A DNA stretch of 36,622 nt from Bacteroides timonensis (GCF_000513195.1 NZ_CBVI010000055.1:1-36622), one strand, 5' to 3'; counted from the first letter of the stretch, positions 1 to 8,580 are shown. Program-made: numbers and translations. Notes: generated by a model from the sequence alone, not told the origin.

Positions 1-79
1 CCTGCTTAGTTGCCCTGTCCGTAAAGAGCTTGAAATTAATATTGGTTAACTGGTAATCAGGTGATTATAGTGATTATGT

Positions 80-111
80 TTTGTTTTATTGTTCCGTTTT
101 TTGTATCTTTG
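80..111 (+). promoter_or_regulatory. Bacteroides-type promoter at the tnpC start
   Basis: TTTG at 80-83, a 20-nt spacer, then TATCTTTG at 104-111 match the Bacteroides -33 (TTTG) and -7 (TAnnTTTG) elements. The first ATG of the transposase frame is at 116, so a transcript from here would start at or very near that codon and be almost leaderless. Confidence 0.5.
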
Positions 112-115
112 CACT

Positions 116-1624
116 ATGCAAAAAGAGCTGACGGACATAGACAGGATGATCATGGAATCCCATTATTTGAAGAAAGAAAAGCCCTGTTGGATCAGATAGC
201 CAGGCTTACTGCTGAAGTGGCCAAGCTCAATGACTACAATCAGCGTCATAACAAGTTTTCCTTTGGCAAGAAGAGCTTAAAGTCCTGCAGTAAGCCTGAC
301 ACTAAGCCCAGCCGTGAAGAGGAAAAGGATCATTACGATGGAACTCCCGGCTCTGTATCATCGTCCTCTAGCAATAGCTCTGTTCCCGCTCAGCCGTACC
401 GACCTCATTCCCGCCGGCATGAGAATCGTAGGCTTTAAGGATGAAGATGAATTCACCAGAGAGAGTTACGTCAAATGTACCCGCTATCGATTGGTCGTTT
501 TAGAAGATGAGTCTGGTGTCCGCCATGAGATGTATATTCCAAAAGACGGCAATGATTCCCGTCGTCCTAAAGCAAATGTCATAGATGGTACTCACTGTAC
601 TCCTGAGTTCCTTGCCAGTCTGGCAATGGATCGTTTCCAGCTTCATTTGCCGGTTTATAGAGAAGCCATCCGCTTGACTAACGAAAAGATGTCCGTTTGC
701 CAACAAACCGTCAGCAACTGGCTTGGCAAAGGCTCTGTTCTGCTTCAAAACCTGTTGCCTTGTCTCAAGCGGTTGCTGCTTAAAGCAAAATCAGTGCTTA
801 ATATCGATGAGACCTGGTGCAGGGTTCGAATCGTGAGCGATGAGTTTCAGAACGGGAAGTACTTCAAGAAGTATGTTTGGGTTGTGGTGAACAAGATAGA
901 TAAACTCGTTTACTTCCTCTATGATAATGATGCGGATGATAGCCGTGGAACCCGACCGATAGCAAACTTCCTTGAGGGTTTTATCGGCGGAATACAGACT
1001 GATGCCTATGCCGGTTATCGATTTTTCGCGAAACAGAATCCTGAAAACGAGCATATTCTTTGCTGGTGTCACGTAAGAGCCAAATTCAAATTGGCTTTCG
1101 ACATAAGCAAGGATAAGGATGCCGGCTGGTTTGTAGAGCAGATAGGACGGTTATATGCGGTAGAGCTAGAAAACAGGTTGTTGAATCGGACCGATGAGCA
1201 AATAAGAGAAAGACGAAATCGTATGGATGTCACCGAAATCCTAAACAAACTGCTGGATAGGGTCCATCGGATGCTAAAAGATAAAAGGATTCATTTTGGT
1301 GAAATGATGAACACCGCGTTGAACTACATGCTCAATGGATGGGGGAAATTGCTCCACTATCGACATGATGGTCGCTACGACATAGATAATTTGGAAGCGG
1401 AACGAAAGATACGACCTTTGACAATAGGCCGTAAGAATACTCTATTCTTTGGTAGTGAAAAAGGTGTGGAAGTTGCTACGACTTATTATACCCTGATAGA
1501 GACAGCCAAGCTGAATGATTTGTCTCCACTGGATTATCTCACGCATGTCTTTCGTCAATTGATGGAGGGGAACAAGGACTATGAAAGTCTGCTTCCGGGT
1601 AAATTAGCCCTTCAAACAATCTAA
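116..1624 (+). pseudogene. IS66 TnpC transposase, disrupted by two compensating frameshifts
   Basis: DDE transposase of an IS66 element. The catalytic signature is visible as D in NIDETWC (about 802-825), D in QTDAYAGY (about 997-1020) and E in NLEAERKIR (about 1390-1416). The frame opens at ATG 116 (MQKELTDIDRMIM). It moves to another frame near 172, at an A-rich tract where one missing base would explain the change, and continues there with a leucine-zipper-like stretch (LLDQIARLTAEVAKLNDYNQ). It returns to the first frame between about 350 and 395, before LSRTDLIPAGMRIVGFKDE. The last 400 codons are intact. Decay or sequence error is more likely than programmed frameshifting, because two shifts of opposite sign are needed. 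Confidence 0.75.
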
Positions 1625-1690
1625 TTAAACTTAAAAAAAATCTGCTCAACCGCTATATGTTTGATTTTCAAGTAGGGGTAAAGCAATTGG

Positions 1691-1819
1691 ATGTTTACTG
1701 ACAATCCTGTTCGTATTTGGATTGACATTCGTATAAGCAATGGATTACATTTGTCCCAAAAGAATTTAAGCTATCAGGATTTAGTTCGGATGGTAGAGAA
1801 ACTGGAGGGTTTATGCTGA
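1691..1819 (+). pseudogene. C-terminal remnant of an IS66 TnpA (Orf1) protein
   Basis: The 42 codons from ATG 1691 end in IDIRISNGLHLSQKNLSYQD and then LVRMVEKLEGLC, the form of the C-terminus of Bacteroides IS66 Orf1. A stop codon lies in frame just upstream at 1679, so the first two thirds of the gene are missing. The tail overlaps a tnpB-like start at 1813, the usual coupled arrangement in IS66. It lies 67 bases after the tnpC stop of the upstream copy and in the same orientation. It is therefore a second, older element rather than part of the first. Confidence 0.6.
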
Positions 1820-1950
1820 GTGTTACCGGTCTCAATCATTTTTATTATGTCCGTGACTTTACCGATATGCGTTGTAAGCACAGCCGGGATTGCTCTGTAA
1901 TAGGAGTGGTTCCGGCTGTTTTTATAGTCAAAAATTCTATAAGTCTTTAG
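1813..1950 (+). pseudogene. N-terminal remnant of an IS66 TnpB (Orf2) protein
   Basis: The frame starts at ATG 1813 inside the tnpA-like stop region. It encodes MLSVTGLNHFYYVRDFTDMR, which fits the start of IS66 Orf2 (N-terminal aromatic strand followed by a DMR motif). Similarity fades after about 25 codons, and the frame stops at 1948-1950 after 45 residues, whereas TnpB is normally near 115. The inverted repeat at 1881-1918 lies inside the non-homologous tail, so the element was cut there. Confidence 0.5.
1881..1924 (+). terminator. Rho-independent terminator-like hairpin
   Basis: CAGCCGGGA (1881-1889) pairs with TTCCGGCTG (1910-1918) with one G-U pair. The loop is about 20 nt, and TTTTTA follows. 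It would stop plus-strand transcription from the IS66 remnants before the toxin-antitoxin genes. Confidence 0.5.
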
Positions 1951-2024
1951 CTTAGCGGTAATTTACTAAATGTTAAAAATGAAACAAAGGAGAGATAATT
2001 CCCAAAAACATGGAATTATTTCTG

Positions 2025-2032
2025 TATTTTTG
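2025..2032 (+). promoter_or_regulatory. -7 box of the toxin-antitoxin operon
   Basis: TATTTTTG fits TAnnTTTG. It lies 23 bases before ATG 2056, and it rules out the upstream GTG at 2032 as the start because the box covers it. No clear -33 element is seen. Confidence 0.4.
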
Positions 2033-2055
2033 TGCTAGAAATTAAGAATAAACCG

Positions 2056-2373
2056 ATGGAAATATCTTTCGATGATAAAGACTTAGAGGAACTTATTTTT
2101 ACAGGAAAGAATCGTAAATATAAAAAGCTCTCTAAGGATAAGGTATTTATGAAAGCCTTGGTTGATGTGTATAACTATATGAATGCGGTAAGTTGTGTCA
2201 AGGATTTGAAACCGTATAGCTTCTTGCATTATGAAGTGCTGAAACATATAGGTCTAAGTTCTGTTAGAATAATGAATGGAAGGGTTGAACGTCTATTATT
2301 TGCAGAATATGAAAATGGAATCAGAATAACCATAATTGAATTAAATGAAACGCATTATGGAAGAAAAAAATGA
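2056..2373 (+). CDS. higB: RelE/HigB-type toxin
   Basis: A 105-residue protein of the RelE/ParE toxin superfamily, HigB (plasmid maintenance killer) group. In this family the toxin is a ribosome-dependent mRNA interferase. Visible family features are the N-terminal LEELIFTGKNRKYKKLSKD block, the central SSVRIMNGRVERLLF strand and the C-terminal ITIIELNETHYG. The toxin precedes the antitoxin and overlaps it by 17 bases, the reversed gene order typical of higBA. ATG 2056 is chosen because the promoter box ends at 2032. It lies directly downstream of IS66 debris, in keeping with an acquired module. Confidence 0.8.
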   Translation: MEISFDDKDLEELIFTGKNRKYKKLSKDKVFMKALVDVYNYMNAVSCVKDLKPYSFLHYEVLKHIGLSSVRIMNGRVERLLFAEYENGIRITIIELNETHYGRKK

Positions 2374-3445
2374 AAGGAGAGTACCGTTTATGGCAACTCA
2401 TCCGGGGCGAATTTTAAAGAATGAATTGATAGAACGAGGGATTTCTCAAAAGAACTTCGCAAAGTCTGTTGATATGCAACCCTCCCATATTAGTGAAATT
2501 ATTAAAGGGAAAAGAAGTGTGACGATGATGATTGCCGATAAATTTGAAACTGTACTAGGAATACCTTCTATTTCATGGGTGAATCTTCAGACGCAGTATG
2601 ATTATGACACCAAAGCTATAGAAAAACGTGAATTGAAGGCAATAGAAGCAAAAAATATGATAGATGATTACAACCTTTCTTTTGATGTTAAAACTATAGC
2701 GGAAAGGCTGTTGATTAATCTTGAGAGACCTTTTGTGGATTTTCTAAATGAATTAAAAACTATGTTGGACTTACCGGAACCGGCGGAATTACAATTGGCG
2801 GCGTGTAGGTTTAAAAAGTCATTAAAAACAGGACTGGATGATAGGATGCTTATGACATGGGTTTTACTTGCAAAATATCAGTCGGGTAAGACTGAGGTCA
2901 AAGGGACTTATGATAAGAATAAAATCGAGGAATTGATTTCTGAGTTGAAGCCTGTATTTAATGAAAATAAGGATACTGTAAAAAGGGTACAGGGGATATT
3001 TTCAAATTATGGCATAAAATTCAATATCGTTCAGAAAGTTGAAAAAGCATCTGTTGATGGCTTTTCTTTTATGGATAATGGTATTCCATCTATTGTTCTC
3101 ACAATGCGGTATAATATGATTGACCATTTAGCTTTTGATGCGCTGCATGAATTAGGACATATTGACTTACACTTAAACGGTGGTGATGATTCAAGAATTA
3201 GTATAGAAGGGTATGAGGAATCTCCGGAAGAAAAGGAAGCAAATCAATATGCTGCAAATGCGTTGATACCCGATAAATTATGGAATACAACTCCCAAAGT
3301 TAGAATGAATCCGTTTTTGATACAGCGTGATTATACGAAATGGGCGATTGACAATAATATTAATAAGTGGATTGTGCTTGGAAGAATTTCTAAAGAGACG
3401 GGAATGTATAGGTTTAAGTCCGACAGCTATAGAAAAGTTTATTAA
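2357..3445 (+). CDS. higA: HigA-type antitoxin: XRE helix-turn-helix fused to an ImmA/IrrE-like metallopeptidase domain
   Basis: About 362 residues. The N-terminal part (THPGRILKNELIERGISQKN, then DMQPSHISEIIKGKRSVTM) is an XRE/HigA helix-turn-helix that should bind the toxin and the operon's own promoter. The C-terminal half has the zinc-protease motif HELGH (in DALHELGHIDLHL, about residue 270) and a following EKEANQYAANALIP, as in ImmA/IrrE peptidases (DUF955). Plain HigA is near 100 residues, so this is the long fused class. The start could be 2345, 2357 or 2390. I prefer 2357; 2390 has a GGAG at a plausible distance. Whether the peptidase cleaves anything is unknown. Confidence 0.8.
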   Translation: MEEKNERRVPFMATHPGRILKNELIERGISQKNFAKSVDMQPSHISEIIKGKRSVTMMIADKFETVLGIPSISWVNLQTQYDYDTKAIEKRELKAIEAKNMIDDYNLSFDVKTIAERLLINLERPFVDFLNELKTMLDLPEPAELQLAACRFKKSLKTGLDDRMLMTWVLLAKYQSGKTEVKGTYDKNKIEELISELKPVFNENKDTVKRVQGIFSNYGIKFNIVQKVEKASVDGFSFMDNGIPSIVLTMRYNMIDHLAFDALHELGHIDLHLNGGDDSRISIEGYEESPEEKEANQYAANALIPDKLWNTTPKVRMNPFLIQRDYTKWAIDNNINKWIVLGRISKETGMYRFKSDSYRKVY

Positions 3446-3460
3446 TGGATTTTTTTGTGT

Positions 3461-3494
3461 AGCCGCTGTCCGAATTTTCGGCTAGCGGCTTTTG
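3461..3494 (+). terminator. Terminator after higA
   Basis: Nested hairpin: AGCCGCT (3461-3467) with AGCGGCT (3484-3490), and inside it CCGAA with TTCGG. TTTTG follows. It closes the toxin-antitoxin operon. Confidence 0.6.
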
Positions 3495-3571
3495 CGTAAA
3501 GTAGTCTCCATGTTTTTGAAGTAATTGAATAAAATTCCCTATGGATTTTTGGATAATGCGCAAAAAAATAC

Positions 3572-3579
3572 TATTTTCG
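3572..3579 (+). promoter_or_regulatory. Candidate -7 box for the AAA+/DUF4143 gene
   Basis: TATTTTCG is one base from TAnnTTTG and lies 17 bases before ATG 3597. It makes the longer frame opening at 3525 unlikely as the translated product. Confidence 0.35.
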
Positions 3580-3596
3580 CAGGAAAAGAATCTGTT

Positions 3597-4838
3597 ATGA
3601 TAGCAAGAGATAGTTATAAAGAGAAAATTCAATCGGCATTTAGATTAGTGCCGATTGTAGTGTTGATAGGTGCCCGGCAGGTGGGGAAGACATCTATAAT
3701 GAAAGCATATCCTACGAAAGACTTTCGTAATGTTTTGTTCCTGAATGGGCAAGATGTGGAAGTGGCCGCACGTTTCCAACAGTTCAGTACTATTGAGCAG
3801 TATTTGAAAATTTATCTGAATGCAGAATTAAATGGCTTGTTACTGCTTGACGAATTTCAGTTTATACAGGGAGTTTCTACTATGTTAAAACTGCTGACTG
3901 ATAAATATGGTAATTTGCGTATTCTTTGTTCCGGTAGTTCAAGTCTGGATATCCTTCAAAATATTGAAGAATCTTTGGCGGGACGTGTACGTGTGATAGA
4001 AGTTCTTTCACTCTCTTTTTCTGAATATCTGTTGTTTAAAGATGAGAAGCTTTGGCGCCTGCAACAAGAATTGAAAGATGGGAATGACGATGCTTTAGTG
4101 GCTCCTTTGCAACAGGTCTATGAAGAGTATTTGATTTATGGCGGACTTCCGCGCACCGCTTTGACCGAGAATCCGCAAGAAAAGGTGGAATTGCTGAATG
4201 ACATTTATCAGACTTACCTGCTGAATGATGTACGGCACTATATTGCCAATGAGCATTTTGTCAGCTTTAATAAACTGCTTCGTTTATTAGCTGTGCAGAT
4301 AGGGAATCTTGTAAATGTAAATGATTTGAGCCGTGAAAGTGGCTTACCATATGCACGATGCGAAGAATACATCTATTTACTCCAGAAGATGTATATCATA
4401 AAACTGATAGAACCTTATTTTACCAATAAGCGTAAGGTTATTGGTAAAATGAATAAAGTCTACTTTTGTGATTTAGGATTGCGTAATATCATTTATAATA
4501 GCTTCAATGAGATAGCATTCCGAACAGATAATGGTGCCTTGTTTGAGAATTATGTGCTGTTAGAACTTTGGAGAAATAGACAGGCGTCGGATACAATTTA
4601 CTTTTATCGTACACAAAGTGGGACGGAAGTGGACTTTGTGCTGGATGGTCCTATGAGAAAGTTGGCTGTGGAGTGCAAGTTTAAACGTTTGCAGAATCCC
4701 GTAAGTATTCCTTCGTTGGTTAATTTTGCTGATGATGAAAAAATTAAGTTACGTTATATAGCTAATATTAATCTGGATACAGAATATAAGGGAGTACATC
4801 TGACGCCGGGTATATTAGTGGATAGAATAGGAAAATGA
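3597..4838 (+). CDS. AAA+ ATPase with C-terminal DUF4143 (archaeal-ATPase-like)
   Basis: 413 residues. Walker A is GARQVGKT in VVLIGARQVGKTSIM, Walker B is LLLLDEFQ, and a sensor-like CSGSSSLD follows; this is the AAA_14 fold. The C-terminal part (FENYVLLELWRNR, then FYRTQSGTEVDFVL and LAVECKF) is the DUF4143 domain, which has a PD-(D/E)xK nuclease-like pattern: E in FENYV, D in EVDFVL, and E-x-K in VECKF. Members are common, often strain-variable, in Bacteroides. The function is unproven and a defence or DNA-repair role is only a guess. It stands alone between a terminator and the HU-like gene. Confidence 0.8.
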   Translation: MIARDSYKEKIQSAFRLVPIVVLIGARQVGKTSIMKAYPTKDFRNVLFLNGQDVEVAARFQQFSTIEQYLKIYLNAELNGLLLLDEFQFIQGVSTMLKLLTDKYGNLRILCSGSSSLDILQNIEESLAGRVRVIEVLSLSFSEYLLFKDEKLWRLQQELKDGNDDALVAPLQQVYEEYLIYGGLPRTALTENPQEKVELLNDIYQTYLLNDVRHYIANEHFVSFNKLLRLLAVQIGNLVNVNDLSRESGLPYARCEEYIYLLQKMYIIKLIEPYFTNKRKVIGKMNKVYFCDLGLRNIIYNSFNEIAFRTDNGALFENYVLLELWRNRQASDTIYFYRTQSGTEVDFVLDGPMRKLAVECKFKRLQNPVSIPSLVNFADDEKIKLRYIANINLDTEYKGVHLTPGILVDRIGK

Positions 4839-5007
4839 ATGAGTACATAAATCTCTGTTTTATACGTGTTTATAACTTTTCTCAGAAAAACCGTCGTTGA
4901 CATGCTTTTTTCTTCTTCTCATTTAAGATTTTATCCTCACCTTTGCATTGTTGATCAACGAAACGAGTGAATTAGGAATAGAATTTAAATCTCTAAATGA
5001 AAAAAGT

Positions 5008-5517
5008 ATGAGTGTAATTTTTAGAACGGTGGAGAGACCGTCCGACCCTCGGGTTGAGAATTCTCCCAAAAAGTATTTTCCGCAGTTAGTGACATTAGGA
5101 CAGAGTGTGAACTTGGATTTCATTGCGCAGAAGATGCAGGATCGTTCCTCGCTTTCTATCGGTGATATCCGGAGTACTATGCAGAATTTCGTGGAAAAGT
5201 TGAAAGAGCAGTTGCTGGAAGGCAAGACGGTGAATATTGCGGGGTTGGGTGTGTTTATGCTGGCCGCCAAATCGAAAGGAGAAGATAAGGCTGAAGATGT
5301 AACTGCCAAGAGTGTAGGCAGTGTTCGTATTTGCTTTCAGGCTAATAAAGAGTTAAAGATAAACAAGGCCGCTACTCGTGTCGGTGAGAAACTGGATCTG
5401 GTTAGTTTGGACGATTATCTGAAAGAGTTATTAAATGTTCCTACGGGAGGCGGATCAGACAGTGGTTCGGGTGGTAACTCAGGTGGCGGAGGACTGGATG
5501 AGAATCCGCTCGGATAA
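5008..5517 (+). CDS. HU-like DNA-binding protein (Bacteroidales HU/IHF family with Gly-rich tail)
   Basis: 169 residues. The first part (MSVIFRTVERPSDPR and on to PQLVTLGQSVNLDFIAQ) has the look of the Bacteroidales HU-related DNA-binding family. The middle (LLEGKTVNIAGLGVFMLAAK) fits the HU strand region. The tail is a flexible Gly/Ser run from about residue 145 (TGGGSDSGSGGNSGGGG). ATG 5008 is chosen because this family usually begins M-S/A-V; an earlier ATG at 4948 would add 20 unrelated residues. It is followed after 26 bases by the small smalltalk gene, an arrangement common in Bacteroides. Confidence 0.75.
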   Translation: MSVIFRTVERPSDPRVENSPKKYFPQLVTLGQSVNLDFIAQKMQDRSSLSIGDIRSTMQNFVEKLKEQLLEGKTVNIAGLGVFMLAAKSKGEDKAEDVTAKSVGSVRICFQANKELKINKAATRVGEKLDLVSLDDYLKELLNVPTGGGSDSGSGGNSGGGGLDENPLG

Positions 5518-5543
5518 GAAGAACTAAAAAATAGGAGTTGAGA

Positions 5544-5660
5544 ATGAAAATCAAGAAAATCGCTATGAAGAAAACGAATTGGAAGGTGATTTTAAAAGTG
5601 ATTATTGCTGTTGCTACTGCCATCGCAGGTGTGATTGGAGGGCAGGCTATGACATTTTAA
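5544..5660 (+). CDS. Smalltalk protein (very small, hydrophobic)
   Basis: 38 residues: a basic start (MKIKKIAMKKTNWK) followed by one hydrophobic segment (VILKVIIAVATAIAGVIGG) and a short tail. This matches the Bacteroides family annotated as smalltalk protein, whose usual start MKKTNWK would correspond to the internal ATG at 5565. A GGAG lies 9 bases before ATG 5544. It follows the HU-like gene as usual and is closed by a strong terminator. Its function is not known; a single membrane-spanning helix is likely. Confidence 0.75.
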   Translation: MKIKKIAMKKTNWKVILKVIIAVATAIAGVIGGQAMTF

Positions 5661-5682
5661 GTATAGTTGATAGACGAAGAGA

Positions 5683-5728
5683 AGCCGTTATCCGAGAAGT
5701 TGAAGTCCGGGTAACGGCTCTTTTTTTT
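5683..5728 (+). terminator. Terminator of the HU-smalltalk unit
   Basis: A 12-bp stem (5683-5694 with 5708-5719, one G-U pair) is followed by CTTTTTTTT. It lies between converging genes and abuts the nadK stop codon. The T-run is only on the plus-strand side. Confidence 0.8.
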
Positions 5729-6596
5729 ATCTTACATCCGCTCCCCACATCAGCTTATTGCGAAGCGTATCAAAGAACACATGGTTGAAGCGTTTGATTA
5801 CCTTAATGCTGTAATCAGCCCGTGAGATTCGCAGACGGGTTGTTTCTTTGCAGGATTCACTACGACCGTCGATGGCAACCAGAAAACTGTGGCTGCGGCT
5901 TTCTACGTCAAGAGTGATTTCCCAATCATCGCAAATAACGATGGGACGGACATTCAAACTATGCGGAGCCACCGGAGTGATAGCGATTGTTTTGCTATGA
6001 GGTACGATAACCGGACCACCGACACTCAGCGAATAAGCCGTGGAACCGGTAGGGGTGGATACCACTAACCCGTCAGCCTGATAAGTGGTGAGATGGGCAC
6101 CGTTGATAGCAGTATGAATGCTGATCATTGAAGAACTATCGCGTTTCAATACAGCAATTTCATTGAGTGCATAAGGCGATTCCATCAATTTTTTATCATC
6201 ACAATGTAATTGCAACACGCTACGTTCTTCCACCTTGTAGTGGTTATTATAAATCTCATCGAAAGTCTCTTCCATCTCTTCCGGAGAAATGTCTGCCAGG
6301 AAACCAAGGCGGCCGGTATTGATACCCAGAATGGGGATGTTCTTTTTGCCTACCCGGCTGGCTGCTTTCAGGAACGTACCGTCGCCCCCGATACTGATGA
6401 CCATATCTGCTGTAAAATCGTCTCCGTCAAAGAGTTCGGCGGAAGCGATAGTCATGTGCAGGTCGGAAGTCAGGAAGTTATAGAACTCCCTGCAAATGCA
6501 AAGCTGGGCATTACGCCGCTCCAACAAGCGGAATAAAGTTTCCGCATGTGTTGATTTTTTGGCTTGGTAAGTATTTCCAAATATGGCAAATTTCAT
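5727..6596 (-). CDS. nadK: NAD kinase
   Basis: 289 residues. It phosphorylates NAD to NADP. The GGDG nucleotide-binding motif is at residues 70-73 ([13 protein letters not shown]), followed by [10 protein letters not shown] and the conserved [15 protein letters not shown] loop. Start: ATG 6596 gives [10 protein letters not shown]. An upstream TTG at 6623 is unlikely because a near-consensus -7 box (CATATTTG, 6621-6628 minus strand) overlaps it. It is transcribed away from pdxJ; the two starts are 104 bases apart. Confidence 0.95.
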   Translation of the reverse strand: MKFAIFGNTYQAKKSTHAETLFRLLERRNAQLCICREFYNFLTSDLHMTIASAELFDGDDFTADMVISIGGDGTFLKAASRVGKKNIPILGINTGRLGFLADISPEEMEETFDEIYNNHYKVEERSVLQLHCDDKKLMESPYALNEIAVLKRDSSSMISIHTAINGAHLTTYQADGLVVSTPTGSTAYSLSVGGPVIVPHSKTIAITPVAPHSLNVRPIVICDDWEITLDVESRSHSFLVAIDGRSESCKETTRLRISRADYSIKVIKRFNHVFFDTLRNKLMWGADVR

Positions 6597-6671
6597 CGTC
6601 TGTACTTTCTTAATGAAATGCAAATATGGTGTTTTTTTCTCAGAACGCTGCCAATGTATCGCTATTATTTG

Positions 6672-6679
6672 TACATTTG
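6672..6679 (+). promoter_or_regulatory. -7 box of the pdxJ operon
   Basis: TACATTTG is an exact TAnnTTTG, 21 bases before ATG 6701. It supports that start over the longer frame from 6626, and it is back-to-back with the nadK promoter region. Confidence 0.55.
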
Positions 6680-6700
6680 CGGCAAACTATGATCCGAATT

Positions 6701-7414
6701 ATGACTAGATTAAGTGTAAACATAAACAAGATTGCGACGCTGCGTAATGCGCGTGGAGGGGATGTCCCTAATGTGGTGAAAGTAGCACTGGATTGTGAAA
6801 GCTTTGGTGCGGAAGGAATTACCGTACATCCACGCCCTGATGAACGTCATATACGCCAGAGGGATGTGTATGATCTTCGCCCGTTGCTTCGTACTGAATT
6901 TAATATCGAAGGATATCCTGCCCCCGAATTTATTGATCTGGTATTGAAAGTGAAGCCGCATCAGGTTACTCTGGTTCCGGATAGTCCGACTCAGCTGACT
7001 TCGAATGCAGGTTGGGATACCAAGCAGAATCTGGAATTTCTGACTGAAGTACTCGAAACATTTAATGATGCAGGCATCCGTACTTCCGTATTTGTATCGA
7101 CGGATGTGGAGATGATAGAGTATGCTGCCAAGGCTGGTGCCGACCGGGTGGAACTCTATACCGAACCCTATGCGACCGCTTATCCGCAGAATAAGGAAGC
7201 CGCCGTTGCTCCTTTTGTAGAGGCAGCCAAAGTGGCACGTAGTCTGGGGCTGGGTCTGAATGCCGGACATGACCTGAGTTTGGTGAATCTGAATTATTTA
7301 TATCAAAACATTCCATGGATGGATGAAGTCTCTATCGGACACTCGCTGATAAGCGATGCTCTGTATCTGGGACTGGAACGTACCATTCAGGAATATAAAA
7401 ACTGTCTTCGTTGA
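6701..7414 (+). CDS. pdxJ: Pyridoxine 5'-phosphate synthase
   Basis: 237 residues. It condenses 1-deoxyxylulose 5-phosphate with 3-amino-2-oxopropyl phosphate to form pyridoxine 5'-phosphate (vitamin B6). Family blocks seen: [17 protein letters not shown] at the start, [13 protein letters not shown], and [15 protein letters not shown] near the end. It is the first gene of a tight operon; its TGA shares one base with the ATG of exbB (TGATG). A B6 gene leading the energy-transduction genes looks like an operon of convenience; no functional link is evident. Confidence 0.95.
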   Translation: MTRLSVNINKIATLRNARGGDVPNVVKVALDCESFGAEGITVHPRPDERHIRQRDVYDLRPLLRTEFNIEGYPAPEFIDLVLKVKPHQVTLVPDSPTQLTSNAGWDTKQNLEFLTEVLETFNDAGIRTSVFVSTDVEMIEYAAKAGADRVELYTEPYATAYPQNKEAAVAPFVEAAKVARSLGLGLNAGHDLSLVNLNYLYQNIPWMDEVSIGHSLISDALYLGLERTIQEYKNCLR

Positions 7415-8130
7415 TGAATGCAATGTTGTTATTAGCCCAAGTGGCTCCGGCGCTGACCGATTCTATTGCGGGCGCCAATCCGGTATTAACTCCGGTAGCT
7501 GGTCCTGAAGAGATGAACTTATGGAGCATGGCTGTCAAGGGTGGTTGGATTATGATCGTTCTTGGATTGCTGTCCATCCTTTGTTTCTACATCTTGTTCG
7601 AACGCAACTATGTGATCAGAAAAGCCGGCAAAGAGGACCCGATGTTCATGGATAAGATAAAGGATTATATTCTGGATGGAGAAATAAAAGCTGCCATAGC
7701 CTATTGCCGCAGCGTAAATACTCCGGCTGCCCGTATGATTGAGAAAGGTATCAGCCGTTTGGGACGTCCGGTGAATGATGTGCAGGCTGCCATTGAGAAT
7801 GTGGGAAACATTGAGGTAGCGAAACTGGAAAAAGGATTGACGATTATGGCAACCATTTCCGGAGGTGCGCCGATGATTGGGTTCCTCGGTACAGTGACCG
7901 GTATGGTGCGTGCTTTCTACGAAATGGCCAATGCAGGTAACAATATCGATATCACATTACTCTCGGGCGGTATCTACGAAGCTATGATCACTACGGTAGG
8001 TGGTTTGATCGTGGGTATTATTGCGATGTTTGCCTATAACTATCTCGTGACTCTGGTAGACGGCGTGGTGAATAAGATGGAGGCTAAAACCATGGCATTC
8101 ATGGATCTCTTGAATGAACCCGCTTCCTAA
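7414..8130 (+). CDS. exbB: MotA/TolQ/ExbB proton channel protein
   Basis: 238 residues, inner-membrane subunit of the proton-driven ExbB-ExbD motor that energises TonB. Hydrophobic segments are at about residues 40-60 (GGWIMIVLGLLSILCFYIL), 145-165 and 185-210. The conserved channel block is GGAPMIGFLGTVTGMVRAF with the later ITTVGGLIVGIIAMFAYN. An N-terminal extension rich in Ala/Pro precedes the first membrane helix. Start ATG 7414 overlaps the pdxJ stop, pointing to translational coupling. Confidence 0.93.
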   Translation: MNAMLLLAQVAPALTDSIAGANPVLTPVAGPEEMNLWSMAVKGGWIMIVLGLLSILCFYILFERNYVIRKAGKEDPMFMDKIKDYILDGEIKAAIAYCRSVNTPAARMIEKGISRLGRPVNDVQAAIENVGNIEVAKLEKGLTIMATISGGAPMIGFLGTVTGMVRAFYEMANAGNNIDITLLSGGIYEAMITTVGGLIVGIIAMFAYNYLVTLVDGVVNKMEAKTMAFMDLLNEPAS

Positions 8131-8166
8131 GTAATGAATAATTAGTAATTAATAATTGAACTAAGC

Positions 8167-8580
8167 GTGCTACAACGTAGAGCTAAAATATCGCCTAATT
8201 TCAGTATGGCATCCATGACGGACGTCATCTTCCTGTTGCTGATCTTTTTTATGATCACGTCTACGGTTGTTTCGCCGAACGCTATCAAAGTGTTGCTTCC
8301 GCAGGGAAAACAGCAGACATCGGCTAAGCCCTTGACGCGGGTTATTATCGATAAGGACCTGAATTTTTACGCGGCGTTTGGAAATGATAAGGAGCAGGCG
8401 ATTTCTTTGGAAGAATTGACTCCTTTCCTGCAATCGTGCGCTGCGAAAGAACCGGAAATGTATGTGGCGCTTTATGCTGATGAAGCTGTGCCTTACAGGG
8501 AAATCGTGAAAGTGCTGAATATTGCCAATGAGAATAAGTTCAAGATGGTGCTGGCTACACGTCCGCCTGAAAGCAAATAA
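8167..8580 (+). CDS. exbD: ExbD/TolR biopolymer transport protein
   Basis: 137 residues with one N-terminal membrane helix. The functional Asp lies at the entrance of the helix in ASMTDVIFLLLIFFMITST, as in ExbD/TolR where it carries protons. The periplasmic domain follows (VLLPQGKQQTS and so on). The start is GTG 8167, giving a basic leader LQRRAKISPNF as in relatives; no ATG lies before the helix except inside it. It lies 36 bases after exbB. Confidence 0.93.
   Translation: MLQRRAKISPNFSMASMTDVIFLLLIFFMITSTVVSPNAIKVLLPQGKQQTSAKPLTRVIIDKDLNFYAAFGNDKEQAISLEELTPFLQSCAAKEPEMYVALYADEAVPYREIVKVLNIANENKFKMVLATRPPESK

Larger units (their letters stand above)
1..1627 (+). mobile_element. IS66-family insertion sequence, partial (left part outside the window)
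   Basis: The segment carries the large transposase (TnpC) of an IS66-type element of the Bacteroides kind. The left end, with tnpA and tnpB, lies outside the window or has been lost. I could not identify terminal inverted repeats by eye, so the right boundary is set at the tnpC stop. The transposase reading frame is broken twice, so this copy is probably not autonomous. Confidence 0.75.

Noticed and set aside
2..49. A short frame ending ELEINIG followed by a stop, possibly the 3' end of the IS66 tnpB gene
   Set aside because: Only 15 codons are in the window and they do not clearly resemble the usual basic TnpB C-terminus, so it was not listed.
116..438. Programmed frameshifting in the IS66 transposase
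   Set aside because: It would need two events of opposite sign, with no clear slippery heptamer or stimulatory structure at the second site.
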